Shown here piece by piece: positions 8,846 through 17,704 of a stretch of DNA of 64,000 nt. The first letter of the stretch is position 1; the number at the start of each line of letters is the position of its first letter. Origin of the DNA: Flavobacterium frigidarium DSM 17623 (GTDB taxonomy: Bacteria > Bacteroidota > Bacteroidia > Flavobacteriales > Flavobacteriaceae); assembly GCF_000425505.1 (NCBI RefSeq), contig NZ_AUDO01000010.1, positions 1 to 64,000 on the forward strand, read 5' to 3'. The position numbers were made by a program, and so were the translations under genes. The notes beneath the pieces are model-generated. The model ran no database searches. It saw only the letters and a list, made by a program, of their open reading frames with translations, and was not told the origin of the DNA.

Positions 8846-9808
8846 ATGGAAAGAGCAATAAAATTAATTAAAAATAGATCTGATATTGGGGCCGGAACAC
8901 GCGGTTCTGATATGGGGATTGATGCGATAGAAATTGCTGCAATCAATAAAAACAGCGACTACTTTAATCTTTTTCCATTTGAGGATGTGAAAACCCATAA
9001 TGAAAGTATTTATGATAAAAATCGAAATACTTTTGCCAAAAGAATCGAACATGTAGTGGAGCAGTGCACCCGTGTGAGTTATGCTGTAAAGCACAATTTA
9101 CAAGCTAATTACTTTCCTATTGTTTTGTCTGGCGATCACTCGTCAGCGTTGGGAACAATAAGCGGTATTAAAGCAGTGTACCCTACAAAAACTCTTGGCG
9201 TTGTATGGATCGATGCGCATGCTGACTTGCATTCTCCTTATACGTCGCCATCAGGAAATATTCATGGTATGCCTTTATCTGCCGCTTTAGCGAATGATAA
9301 TTTAGATTGCAAAATCAATGACATCACTCCTGAAACGGTGCAACACTGGGAGAACATGAAAAATATAGGTGTCGAAGGCACCAAAATCAAACCTGAGAAT
9401 TTAATTTACTTTGGTGTTCGCGATACGGAAGAAGCAGAAGACAAGCAAATTGAAAAATTAGATATTCGCAATTATAAAGTAGATGAAGTTCGCTTTCGCG
9501 GATTAGCAACTTGTGTAGACGAAGCGCTTGCAAGGCTGGCAAACTGCGATCTTATTTATATTTCATTTGATGTTGATTCAATGGATTGCGATATGATTTC
9601 TTATGGAACTGGAACTCCGGTTTCTAAAGGATTTGACCAATTTGAAGTAATGGAAATTATTAATCGCTTCATCAAATCTAAAAAAGTAGCTTGTTTGGAA
9701 GTTGTTGAGGTAAATCCGCTATTAGACACTAAAGGAAATAAAATGGCTGAAACAGCTTTTGATGTTCTTGAGAATGTAACAGAAACAATTGATCTCTGGA
9801 TTGCATAG
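8846..9808 (+). CDS. Arginase / ureohydrolase family protein
   Basis: This is a binuclear manganese ureohydrolase of 320 residues. The metal ligands appear in order: GDHSSALG, IDAHADLH (DxHxD) and SFDVDSMD. The substrate-loop sequence SGNIHGMPLSA is typical of arginase. It lies directly behind ornithine aminotransferase, so arginine cleavage to ornithine and urea is the most likely reaction. Formiminoglutamase or agmatinase activity cannot be excluded. Confidence 0.88.
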   Translation: MERAIKLIKNRSDIGAGTRGSDMGIDAIEIAAINKNSDYFNLFPFEDVKTHNESIYDKNRNTFAKRIEHVVEQCTRVSYAVKHNLQANYFPIVLSGDHSSALGTISGIKAVYPTKTLGVVWIDAHADLHSPYTSPSGNIHGMPLSAALANDNLDCKINDITPETVQHWENMKNIGVEGTKIKPENLIYFGVRDTEEAEDKQIEKLDIRNYKVDEVRFRGLATCVDEALARLANCDLIYISFDVDSMDCDMISYGTGTPVSKGFDQFEVMEIINRFIKSKKVACLEVVEVNPLLDTKGNKMAETAFDVLENVTETIDLWIA

Positions 9809-9832
9809 ACTTTTTTCTTAAAATAATGAATA

Positions 9833-9870
9833 CCCCAAGCAATAGTACTATTGTTTGGGGTTTGTTTTTT
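9833..9870 (+). terminator. Intrinsic terminator of the rocD-arginase operon
   Basis: A long near-perfect stem (CCCCAAGCAATAG / CTATTGTTTGGGG) is followed by a T-rich tract, 25 bases after the arginase stop. Confidence 0.85.
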
Positions 9871-10120
9871 TTAGTGGCAATGTATTGTCAATCAACTTGG
9901 TATTATTGATTTCTTGATTGGCACTATTAACTTGTGACTTTCTCTCTCTATAATTAATAATAATGCAGTATTTTTATATTGTAATCCCTTTTTAATAAAA
10001 TACTAGACGTATATCTCCAAATATATATTTCGCAGTATTTAACAGTTAATTCTGAATTAAGCTTAAAGGATTTATTTATATTTGTAATAAGTACTTTTAC
10101 GTAGTTTTAAAATAATTTTT
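9871..10120. other. Leader region of the molybdenum cofactor operon
   Basis: This is AT-rich non-coding sequence. It contains a TATATTTG box at 10077-10084 and the palindrome described separately. I see no Moco-type riboswitch fold. Confidence 0.5.
10089..10102 (+). promoter_or_regulatory. Shared palindromic operator (AAGTA-N4-TACGT) before moeA
   Basis: AAGTA-CTTT-TACGT matches the AAGTA-N4-TACTT palindrome found before the nitrate and nitrite genes, with one mismatch. Its last T starts a TAGTTTTA box (10102-10109). The same abutting arrangement occurs at narK, the nitrate reductase gene and nirB. A TATATTTG lies just upstream, so which -7 box is used is uncertain. Confidence 0.6.
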
Positions 10121-11293
10121 ATGATTCAAGTTGATCAGGCGTTGGCTATTATAGCAGCCAATAGTAGTAAAATGCCGGTAAAAAAAATAAAAGTAGCTAA
10201 AGCGTTAGGATACGTATTGGCTGAAACGATTTATTCACCAATCGATATGCCGCCTTTTCGCCAGTCAGCAATGGATGGTTATGCATTTATACACAGTGAT
10301 TTGACGTCGCTAGCTGTCGTGGGAACTTCACAAGCGGGTGATTTTAGTAATAGTACTTTAGAAAAAAATGAAGCGATTAGAATATTCACGGGGGCCTATA
10401 TTCCTGATGCTGTAGATACTGTGGTGATGCAGGAACACGTTACTGTAAAAGGTGATTCTATAACCATCGATAAAGTTCCGGCGGTAACAACAAATGTTAG
10501 AAACAAAGGCGAGCAAATAGAGAAGGATGCTGTTGTTTTAGAAAAAAACACAGTGATTTCGGCAGCAGCGGTTGGCTTCTTAGCAGGTCTTGGGATTGTA
10601 ACCGTTAAAGTGTATTCTAAACCTAAAGTAGGGATTATTGTTACTGGAAACGAACTAGTAGCTGTGGGTAAAAAATTACCTAAAGGAAAGATTTATGAGA
10701 GCAACGCAGTAATGTTAGCGGCTGCTTTAAAATCTGTAGGAATTAATAAACCAGTTATTTTTAAAGTAAAAGATAGTTTAAAAGCAACTGCTAAAGTTAT
10801 CGAAAGCTGTTTGACGCAATTTGACGTCATCTTAATTTCTGGAGGAATTTCTGTGGGAGATTATGATTTTGTCAAAGAAGCATTAGTACAAAATGGAGTC
10901 GAAGAGTTATTTTATAAAATCAACCAAAAACCAGGGAAACCATTGTTCTTTGGAAAAAAGGAGGACAAATTAGTGTTTGCTTTGCCAGGTAATCCAGCTT
11001 CGTCATTGACTTGCTTTTATGTTTATGTTCTTGCTGCTTTAAAAAAGCGATTGGGTTTAACCAATATTCATTTACCAAAAATGAGCCGAAAAATAAGCGC
11101 AGCATATAACAATACGACTGGTAAAACATTATTTCTAAAAGGATTTTATAACGATCATGATGTTCGAGTTTTAGAAAGTCAGAGCTCAGCGATGCTGAAT
11201 ACTTTTTCTACAGCAAATTGTTTTATTACCATTCCTAATGACGTTACAGCAATAGCAGCAAATGAGGAGGTAACAATTATTCCCTTTAATTAA
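10121..11293 (+). CDS. moeA: Molybdopterin molybdenumtransferase MoeA
   Basis: This protein inserts molybdate into adenylylated molybdopterin. The 390-residue sequence has the MoeA domain order: the N-terminal region with MPPFRQSAMDGYA, the MoCF domain with GNELV, the SGGISVGDYDF motif and KPGKPLFFGK, and a C-terminal beta domain. It is the first gene of a nine-gene same-strand cluster for molybdenum cofactor. It is probably induced together with nitrate assimilation, judging by the shared palindrome. Confidence 0.95.
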   Translation: MIQVDQALAIIAANSSKMPVKKIKVAKALGYVLAETIYSPIDMPPFRQSAMDGYAFIHSDLTSLAVVGTSQAGDFSNSTLEKNEAIRIFTGAYIPDAVDTVVMQEHVTVKGDSITIDKVPAVTTNVRNKGEQIEKDAVVLEKNTVISAAAVGFLAGLGIVTVKVYSKPKVGIIVTGNELVAVGKKLPKGKIYESNAVMLAAALKSVGINKPVIFKVKDSLKATAKVIESCLTQFDVILISGGISVGDYDFVKEALVQNGVEELFYKINQKPGKPLFFGKKEDKLVFALPGNPASSLTCFYVYVLAALKKRLGLTNIHLPKMSRKISAAYNNTTGKTLFLKGFYNDHDVRVLESQSSAMLNTFSTANCFITIPNDVTAIAANEEVTIIPFN

Positions 11294-11299
11294 TACCAA

Positions 11300-12046
11300 A
11301 TGGATTTAGTATCTAACAGCGATTTAATCGTATTTTGTTTTGCTTTAATAATTGTAGCTTTTTTATATTCTAGTGTAGGTCATGGTGGCGCATCAGGTTA
11401 TTTGGCTTTAATGGCAATTTTTGCAGTGCCTATTATGGTGATGAAACCATCAGCATTATTACTGAATTTGTTTGTGTCTAGTACGTCCTTTTGGTTTTAT
11501 TATAAAGCAAATTTTTTTAAACCCAAGCTGTTTTATCCTTTTGCAATAGCATCAGTACCCGCAGCGTTTCTAGGAGGTTACATTACCTTAGATACGACTA
11601 TTTATAAAGCAATTTTAGGAGTAGTTTTGGTTTTTGCAGCTTTACGATTACTTGGACTTTTTAGTACTAAAGAAAAAGAAATAACGGCAATTAATATTCC
11701 ATTAGCCTTAGCATCCGGAGCCACGATAGGATTGTTATCTGGGATGTTGGGTATAGGAGGAGGAATAATCCTGAGTCCGATTATTTTATTATTAGGTTGG
11801 GCAAATATCAAAGAAGCAGCGGCAATTTCGAGTCTGTTTATTTTTGTGAATTCGCTTGCAGGAATATCGGGTTATCTTTTAAATGGGAGTTCGTTCCCTA
11901 TTGAAAGTCTATACTTTGTTCCCGTTGCGATGGTTGGAGGAATGCTAGGAGCTTATTATGGAAGTGGCAAATTTTCAAATAAAACGCTTAAATACGTTTT
12001 GGGAGTGGTGATTTTGTCAGCAAGTGTCAAGTTGATTTTTCCATAA
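11300..12046 (+). CDS. TauE/SafE-family membrane transporter
   Basis: This 248-residue membrane protein has about eight hydrophobic segments. It shows the duplicated family motif: SSVGHGGASGYLALMA near residue 25 and GMLGIGGGIILSPIILLLG near residue 150. TauE/SafE proteins move small anions such as sulfite or sulfonates. It lies 6 bases after moeA and 42 before mobA, so it is clearly within the cofactor operon. A role in oxyanion movement (molybdate, sulfite or nitrite) is possible but not shown. Confidence 0.85.
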   Translation: MDLVSNSDLIVFCFALIIVAFLYSSVGHGGASGYLALMAIFAVPIMVMKPSALLLNLFVSSTSFWFYYKANFFKPKLFYPFAIASVPAAFLGGYITLDTTIYKAILGVVLVFAALRLLGLFSTKEKEITAINIPLALASGATIGLLSGMLGIGGGIILSPIILLLGWANIKEAAAISSLFIFVNSLAGISGYLLNGSSFPIESLYFVPVAMVGGMLGAYYGSGKFSNKTLKYVLGVVILSASVKLIFP

Positions 12047-12088
12047 AATAACGGACTTTTAAAGTACAATAATATACAGCAATAAACA

Positions 12089-12649
12089 ATGAATGGTGTA
12101 AGTATAGCAATTTTATGCGGTGGTAAAAGCAGCCGAATGCAGTCTGAAAAAGGACTGGTGCTATACAATGGCATTCCGTTTATCGAACACATTATTGCTG
12201 CTGCAAAAGAGGTTTCAACAGATATTATTTTGATTACAAATAGCAGTGATTATGACTACTTGCCTTTCGAAAAAAGAAAAGATATTGAAATTGATAAAGG
12301 ACCTTTAGGCGGAATTTATACAGCGCTAACGTATGCTAAGCATCAAAATTGTTTGATTTTAAGTTGTGACATTCCATTAATAAAAGCGTCTTTATTAAAA
12401 TTATTGTTCGAAAATGAAAATGTCACGGCGACTGTTTTCAAAGATACAGACCGAACACATCCTTTAATAGGATGTTATTCTAAAAAAGTGATGACCAAAT
12501 TAAAAGTTGCCATTGAAAATGACGAATTAAAAATGATGCGTTTTCTAGATTCGGTTGAAGCAGAATTTATAACAATTGATGATCATAGAAGCGAGCAATT
12601 TCGAAATATAAATACCGTGGCAGCGTTAAACGAACTGACTAATAAGTAA
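12089..12649 (+). CDS. mobA: Molybdenum cofactor guanylyltransferase MobA
   Basis: This enzyme transfers GMP to Mo-molybdopterin to form the guanine dinucleotide cofactor used by DMSO-reductase-family enzymes such as the nitrate reductase of this window. The 186-residue protein has the nucleotide-binding LCGGKSSRMQSEKG loop at the N-terminus, then GPLGGIYTAL and the metal-binding SCDIPLI motif. Its presence in the operon fits the bis-MGD requirement of the reductase. Confidence 0.92.
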   Translation: MNGVSIAILCGGKSSRMQSEKGLVLYNGIPFIEHIIAAAKEVSTDIILITNSSDYDYLPFEKRKDIEIDKGPLGGIYTALTYAKHQNCLILSCDIPLIKASLLKLLFENENVTATVFKDTDRTHPLIGCYSKKVMTKLKVAIENDELKMMRFLDSVEAEFITIDDHRSEQFRNINTVAALNELTNK

Positions 12650-12658
12650 AAAGCAAAG

Positions 12659-13456
12659 ATGAAAAATTCAAAGACAGCCAAACTAACGATTGTAGGAGCA
12701 GGACCAGGAGATGTAGATTTGATTACAATTAAAGCGGTAAAGGCTTTGAAGGATGCCGATGTGATTTTATACGATGCATTGGTAAATGAAGGATTATTGG
12801 AACATGCTGAACATGCTGAGGTAATATTCGTTGGAAAACGTTTTGGATGTCATGCTTATAGCCAAGATCAAATTAACGAATTAATTGTTGTCATGGCCAA
12901 GAAGCACGGTCACGTAGTGCGATTAAAAGGTGGCGATCCATTTGTTTTTGGACGTGGAAGTGAAGAGATAGCTTTCGCCGAAGAACACGGTTTAGAAACT
13001 GCAATTGTCCCAGGTATTTCTTCTGCTTTGGGTGTGCCTACTGCTAATGGAATTTCGCTTACACAACGATCTTTTTCTGAGAGTTTTTGGGTAATCACTG
13101 GAACAACTTCAAACCATAAGTTGTCTAAAGATGTTGATTTGGCTTCAAAATCATCTGCGACAGTTGTTATCCTTATGGGGATGCATAAACTAAAAGAAAT
13201 TGTAACTTTATACCAAAATAATCGAACCGACGATTTGCCGGTAGCCATAATTCAAAATGGTACTACCGAAAATCAAAAAATGGTCATAGGAACTGTGAGT
13301 TCGATAGTGGCCGTGGTTCAAGAACATGAATTAGCTTCTCCAGCGATTATTATCATTGGTGAAGTTGTGAAAAACCCTTCTAAACTGAGCGCTTTGTATA
13401 GCGAAGTAGCTTCAAATGATGAATTTGTTTTTCAAAATTTAAATGAAATAGCATGA
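12659..13456 (+). CDS. cobA: Uroporphyrinogen-III C-methyltransferase (SUMT)
   Basis: This SAM-dependent enzyme methylates uroporphyrinogen III to precorrin-2, the entry to siroheme. The 265-residue protein shows VGAGPGDVDLITIKA, the VRLKGGDPFVFGRGSEE motif and PGISSALGVPTANGISLTQR. It lacks the N-terminal dehydrogenase/ferrochelatase part of CysG, so the remaining siroheme steps must be encoded elsewhere. Its place among moa/moe genes links it to NirB, the siroheme nitrite reductase. It overlaps moaD by 4 bases. Confidence 0.95.
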   Translation: MKNSKTAKLTIVGAGPGDVDLITIKAVKALKDADVILYDALVNEGLLEHAEHAEVIFVGKRFGCHAYSQDQINELIVVMAKKHGHVVRLKGGDPFVFGRGSEEIAFAEEHGLETAIVPGISSALGVPTANGISLTQRSFSESFWVITGTTSNHKLSKDVDLASKSSATVVILMGMHKLKEIVTLYQNNRTDDLPVAIIQNGTTENQKMVIGTVSSIVAVVQEHELASPAIIIIGEVVKNPSKLSALYSEVASNDEFVFQNLNEIA

Positions 13457-13689
13457 TAACAGTAAAATATTTTGGAGCAATCGCAGCACAAGCTAATGTA
13501 GCAGAAGAAATGGTTTTGTTTGCTGAGCAGTCTTTAGTTGATCTAATACAAGCGGTAACCACCAAGCACAATTTTGATACGGTTTCTTACAGCGTAGCGG
13601 TCAACCATGAGCTTATTCAAGATGTAGCCACATACGATTTACAAAGCAATGATGTAGTTGCTTTACTGCCACCCTTTGCAGGGGGTTAA
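13453..13689 (+). CDS. moaD: Molybdopterin synthase sulfur carrier subunit MoaD
   Basis: This is a 78-residue ubiquitin-like sulfur carrier ending in ALLPPFAGG. The terminal Gly-Gly is adenylated by MoeB and then thiocarboxylated. It overlaps the end of cobA by 4 bases (ATGA), which suggests translational coupling. The partner MoaE is encoded two genes downstream. Confidence 0.93.
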   Translation: MITVKYFGAIAAQANVAEEMVLFAEQSLVDLIQAVTTKHNFDTVSYSVAVNHELIQDVATYDLQSNDVVALLPPFAGG

Positions 13690-13734
13690 AGAATAAATAA
13701 TTAAATTATAAAATAATAGTCCAGCGATAATTTC

Positions 13735-14814
13735 ATGGAATCAAAACGTTACAACCGACAAATCATACTTTCTGAAGTAGGCGAGAGCGGTCAGGAAAAA
13801 CTCAAACAAACCAAAGTCTTAATTATAGGATTAGGTGGTTTGGGTGCTGCTATATTGCCTTATCTGGCTGCAGCTGGAATTGGCGAAATAGGATTGCTAG
13901 ACGACGATGTTATTGATGTGAGTAATTTGCAACGTCAGGTTATTTATAAAACGACGGCAATAGGCAATCAAAAAGTAGCTGAGGCTGCAAAAATGGCGTC
14001 AGAACTAAACCCACATGTAGTTATTAATACTGTTGCCGAAAGATTGTCTAGTAAAAATGCCATCGCCTTATTCAATCAGTACGATATCATTGTAGACGGT
14101 ACTGATAATTTGAACACCAAATATTTAATCAACGATGTTTGTTGCGCAATTAATAAACCGTTTGTATATGGATCAGTGTACAAATTTGAAGGGCAAGTCG
14201 CTGTTTTTAATTATAAGAACGGACCGTCGTATCGCTGTGTTTTTCCAGAAGATAATGCTACCGCTGCAAGTTGCAATGAGGCAGGAGTAATGGGGATATC
14301 AGTTGGAATTATAGGTATGTTTCAGGCAAATGAAGTGCTGAAAATGGTTTTAGGAATTGGTCAAACATTGTCTGGAAAATTGCTAGTCTACAACATGCTC
14401 ACAAACGAACAGCAAAAATTCAATGTGAGTAAAAAAGAGTTTTTGATCACTGATAATGAAGCTTTCGATGAAAAATACAATAGCACAGAATCAGCTTTTG
14501 ATACTATTTCTGCAATAGCACTAGAGCAGTATATTAACGATGAAAACAGCCTTCTTCTAGATGTTAGAAACCCCGAAGAAGTACCAAAATTGATCGCTAG
14601 TAATTGCATTGCTATTCCGTTGTCAGAGTTGCCTTCGAAACTAGATTTAATAGACGCTACTAAAACAATAGTTGTCTTTTGTCAATCAGGTATTCGAAGT
14701 AAAAAAGCCATTGAAATATTAGTAAAAGCTGACTTTAAAAAGCTACTAAACGTAGCAGGCGGGATGAACGCCATCAATAAAATTAAAAATAATGAAGTAG
14801 TCTTTACTTCTTAA
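13735..14814 (+). CDS. moeB: MoeB/ThiF adenylyltransferase fused to a rhodanese domain
   Basis: This enzyme activates the C-terminal glycine of MoaD. The E1-like domain (about 1-250) has the ATP-binding GLGGLGAAILPYLAAAGIG motif, DDDVIDVSNLQRQVIY and DGTDNLNTKYLIND. The C-terminal rhodanese-like domain (about 262-359) carries VVFCQSGIRSKKA, with the persulfide Cys in the active loop. The usual zinc tetra-cysteine site of MoeB looks degenerate: SYRC stands in place of CxxC, and the second CxxC is missing. Confidence 0.9.
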   Translation: MESKRYNRQIILSEVGESGQEKLKQTKVLIIGLGGLGAAILPYLAAAGIGEIGLLDDDVIDVSNLQRQVIYKTTAIGNQKVAEAAKMASELNPHVVINTVAERLSSKNAIALFNQYDIIVDGTDNLNTKYLINDVCCAINKPFVYGSVYKFEGQVAVFNYKNGPSYRCVFPEDNATAASCNEAGVMGISVGIIGMFQANEVLKMVLGIGQTLSGKLLVYNMLTNEQQKFNVSKKEFLITDNEAFDEKYNSTESAFDTISAIALEQYINDENSLLLDVRNPEEVPKLIASNCIAIPLSELPSKLDLIDATKTIVVFCQSGIRSKKAIEILVKADFKKLLNVAGGMNAINKIKNNEVVFTS

Positions 14815-14824
14815 AAATAGAACC

Positions 14825-15262
14825 ATGAGTAAGAAAACAGTTTTCATACAAGGGGCAATTTCAAGTGAATTTATTGCACAATCAATCGCAAAGCATCAAG
14901 GCAAACACAGCATTGGGGCACATAACATATTTTTAGGGCAGGTTCGCGCTGATGTTCATGGTGATACAAAGGTAAAAGCCATAGAATACACCGCTTATGA
15001 AGAAATGGCAAACGAAAAACTAGACGCCATTAGAGAGAAGGCTTTCGCCAAATATGACCTTGTTTGCATGCACATTTATCACAGTTTAGGTGTTGTTGAA
15101 GTAGGAGAAGTTTGCTTATTTGTTTTTGTCTCTGCTGTAAGAAGAAAACAGGTTTATGAAGCCACAGAATCAATTGTAAACGGGATTAAAGAAGATGTGC
15201 CTATTTTTGGAAAAGAACTTTTCGAAAACGAGGAAAGCACTTGGAAAGTGAATACTTTATAG
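14825..15262 (+). CDS. moaE: Molybdopterin synthase catalytic subunit MoaE
   Basis: This is the large subunit of molybdopterin synthase, which transfers sulfur from MoaD to cyclic pyranopterin monophosphate. The 145-residue protein has FLGQVRADVHGDTKVKAIEYTAYEEMA, the HSLGVVEVGEVCLFVFVSA core and IKEDVPIFGKEL, which holds the catalytic lysine region. It follows moeB by 10 bases. Confidence 0.93.
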   Translation: MSKKTVFIQGAISSEFIAQSIAKHQGKHSIGAHNIFLGQVRADVHGDTKVKAIEYTAYEEMANEKLDAIREKAFAKYDLVCMHIYHSLGVVEVGEVCLFVFVSAVRRKQVYEATESIVNGIKEDVPIFGKELFENEESTWKVNTL

Positions 15263-15388
15263 CGATTAGCTCAGAAGTAATGCGTTTTTGGACCAACAAA
15301 TGCTTTTGATTTTAAATAAACACATAAAAATAGTTTTACTGTTGCTTTACATTTTGTTAGCCAACTTTAAAACCACTAGATTATTAGA

Positions 15389-16303
15389 ATGGTAGATATC
15401 ACACATAAAATAAATACGTTGCGTTCAGCAACAGCGATGGCTACTGTTTTAGTCAGTCATCAAAACACAATAGACGCAATTGTCAATAATTTGGTTCCAA
15501 AAGGGAATGTGCTCGAAATGGCAAAAACTGCAGGATTATTTGCAGTAAAAAACACCCATTTGGCTATTCCAGATTGCCACCCGTTACCTATAGAGTATAC
15601 TGCTGTCGCTTATGAAATACATGATTTAAGTATCGATATTTTGTTCACAGTAAAAACAGTGTATAAAACAGGAGTAGAGGTAGAGGCTATGCATGGCGCT
15701 TCGATTGTGGCGCTAACCATGTATGATATGCTGAAACCTATCGACAAGCAAATCGAAATTTCGACTATCAAACTTGTAGAAAAAAAGGGCGGAAAATCGT
15801 CTTTTAAAAACAACTTTGACAAACCTATAAAAGCAGCCGTTTTTGTTTGTTCAGATTCAATATTTGCAGGTCAAAAAGAAGATCGTTCAGGAAAAGTTAT
15901 CGTAGAGAAATTAGATTCTTACGGAGTCGAAACCACGCATTACGAAATCATACCTGACGAAATTGATTATATTCAAGAGCGTACAAGAAAATACAGCCAA
16001 GACAATCAATTGGTTATTTTCACAGGTGGAACTGGACTTTCGCCACGCGATGTAACACCGCAAGCTTTAGAGCCTTTGCTAGAAAGCCGCATTCCGGGCA
16101 TCGAAGAGGCCATTCGTAATTACGGTCAAGACCGCATGCCATATGCTATGTTATCGCGATCAGTTGCGGGAACTTTAGGAGACAGTTTAGTGCTGGCATT
16201 ACCGGGTTCTACAAACGGTGCAAAAGAATCTATGGATGCTATTTTTCCGCATGTTCTGCACATTTTTCACATATTTAAAGGCACTAATCATGACGCCAAA
16301 TAA
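15389..16303 (+). CDS. moaCB: Bifunctional MoaC-MoaB fusion protein
   Basis: This is a fusion of cyclic pyranopterin monophosphate synthase (MoaC, about 1-145) with a MoaB/MogA-type domain (about 150-304). The MoaC part contains the substrate-pocket IPDCHPLPIEYT and the MHGASIVALTMYDMLK segment. The MoaB part shows FTGGTGLSPRDVTPQALEPLLE and ALPGSTNGAKESMDA. The domain order matches fusions known in Bacteroidota. A 126-base gap separates it from moaE, and its end overlaps the start of moaA. Confidence 0.93.
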   Translation: MVDITHKINTLRSATAMATVLVSHQNTIDAIVNNLVPKGNVLEMAKTAGLFAVKNTHLAIPDCHPLPIEYTAVAYEIHDLSIDILFTVKTVYKTGVEVEAMHGASIVALTMYDMLKPIDKQIEISTIKLVEKKGGKSSFKNNFDKPIKAAVFVCSDSIFAGQKEDRSGKVIVEKLDSYGVETTHYEIIPDEIDYIQERTRKYSQDNQLVIFTGGTGLSPRDVTPQALEPLLESRIPGIEEAIRNYGQDRMPYAMLSRSVAGTLGDSLVLALPGSTNGAKESMDAIFPHVLHIFHIFKGTNHDAK

Positions 16304-17297
16304 CAGCCTTTTAACGGACGATTTTGGACGAAAGCACAACTACCTGCGCATTTCTTTAATAGAGAAATGCAATTTGCGTTGTACCTATTGCATGCCTGCA
16401 GACGGAATCCCATTATCTCCAAAAGCCGACATCATGTCTGCCGATGAAATTTTTAAAATCGCTAAAACCTTTGTGGATTATGGCGTCGATAAAATCAGAC
16501 TTACTGGTGGCGAACCTTTATTACGCAAAGACTTTCCAGCAATAATCAAGCAGTTGTCATCGCTAGAAACCGAGATATCAATAACTACAAACGGCATTCT
16601 AATCGACAGGCATTTAGACGTTTTAAAAGAGTGTAACGTTTTTAAAATCAATTTAAGTTTAGACACTTTGGTGGCAACAAAATTCAATGCCATCACCCTA
16701 CGCAATCAGTTTTCGATTGTCATGGATAACCTGGCATTGTTACTGGAGCATAATTTCAAAGTAAAAATAAATGTAGTCCTTATCAAGGGATTCAATGAGG
16801 ACGAAATTATCGACTTTATTGCCCTAACAAAAGAGATGCCTATTTCGATTCGGTTTATAGAATTCATGCCTTTTGCGGGTAATGAATGGGACAGCAGTAA
16901 AATGGTGACGCAGCAGGAAATTTTGAGCCAAGTAGAAGCGCATTACACGCCTGAACACGTCGATAAATTAATTGATGAAGCTAACTTTACCGCTAGGGAA
17001 TACAAGATCAAAGGTCACAAAGGAAGCTTCGGAATCATTAGTTCGATAAGCAATCCGTTTTGTGATGGATGCAACCGCATTCGATTGACTGCAAACGGCA
17101 AAATAAAAAACTGTCTGTTCTCAAATTCTGAGACTGACTTGCTAACGCCTTTCCGCAATAACCAACCAATAGAGGATGCGATTTCGGCCGCTATAAAAAG
17201 TAAAAAGAAGGTCAGAGCCGGCATGACTACCACCGCCGAAATCAATGATCCCACCTTAAATCAAGACAACCGCAGCATGATCAGCATAGGCGGATAA
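16290..17297 (+). CDS. moaA: GTP 3',8-cyclase MoaA
   Basis: This radical SAM enzyme starts molybdopterin synthesis from GTP. The N-terminal cluster motif is CNLRCTYCMP, and the C-terminal second cluster is in FCDGCNRIRLTANGKIKNCLF. The protein ends in Gly-Gly, which is needed for activity in this family. The open frame extends to 16218, but the conserved part begins with MTPNNSLLTDDFGRKHNYLRIS. The ATG at 16290 is therefore chosen, giving a 14-base overlap with moaCB and 335 residues. Confidence 0.94.
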   Translation: MTPNNSLLTDDFGRKHNYLRISLIEKCNLRCTYCMPADGIPLSPKADIMSADEIFKIAKTFVDYGVDKIRLTGGEPLLRKDFPAIIKQLSSLETEISITTNGILIDRHLDVLKECNVFKINLSLDTLVATKFNAITLRNQFSIVMDNLALLLEHNFKVKINVVLIKGFNEDEIIDFIALTKEMPISIRFIEFMPFAGNEWDSSKMVTQQEILSQVEAHYTPEHVDKLIDEANFTAREYKIKGHKGSFGIISSISNPFCDGCNRIRLTANGKIKNCLFSNSETDLLTPFRNNQPIEDAISAAIKSKKKVRAGMTTTAEINDPTLNQDNRSMISIGG

Positions 17298-17310
17298 TGT
17301 CATTAGAATA

Positions 17311-17460
17311 ATCAGGAGCAATTCCCGTCATTCGTTACAACACATTTGCTTTCAAATCCTTTTTCTAGCAGCTGGCAGGAGCTTCCTCTGGTCGCTCTGC
17401 CAGCTGCAGTAAAAGCAATTTTCCAGCTGCATGGGGTTTTCACTTCTCCCGGGGCTAGGG
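17311..17460 (-). repeat. Flavobacterial intergenic repeat element, copy A (inverted, diverged)
   Basis: Read on the minus strand, this segment has the two arms seen in copies B and C: CTAGCCCCGGGAGAAGTG-like at one end and GGGAATTGCTCCTGATT-like at the other. Between them is a variable loop containing a strong stem (CAGCTGGCAG / CTGCCAGCTG, about 17371-17407). It lies directly 3' of moaA and 5' of the RloC-like gene. Confidence 0.5.
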
Positions 17461-17704
17461 GAGTTGTGGGGTAATTACAATTATTTTAATTTAACACGTA
17501 CATTAAATGACAGCACGACTTATGGTATCTATTTGGAATTAATGTTCAGATTTTTCGGATATTTATTTGTATGTTTGGGAGTGTAAAGAAGTATAATTTT
17601 GCGCGCATTTGCATTACATATTATTTACATTTAAGCCTTATATATTTAAAAATTAACAATTAAATATATGAAGAACAACGTATAATTTAACAAACTAGTA
17701 TACG
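17461..17704. other. AT-rich upstream region of the RloC-like gene
   Basis: No gene is seen. The sequence is AT-rich with no obvious operator, and no clear TAnnTTTG box was found close to the start codon. Confidence 0.4.

Noticed and set aside
9871..10120. Moco riboswitch before moeA
   Set aside because: No matching conserved hairpins were found by eye. The region is AT-rich with only promoter-like and palindromic elements.
16218..16289. Earlier start for MoaA
   Set aside because: It would overlap most of the conserved end of moaCB and adds residues unlike any MoaA N-terminus. The ATG at 16290 fits the family.
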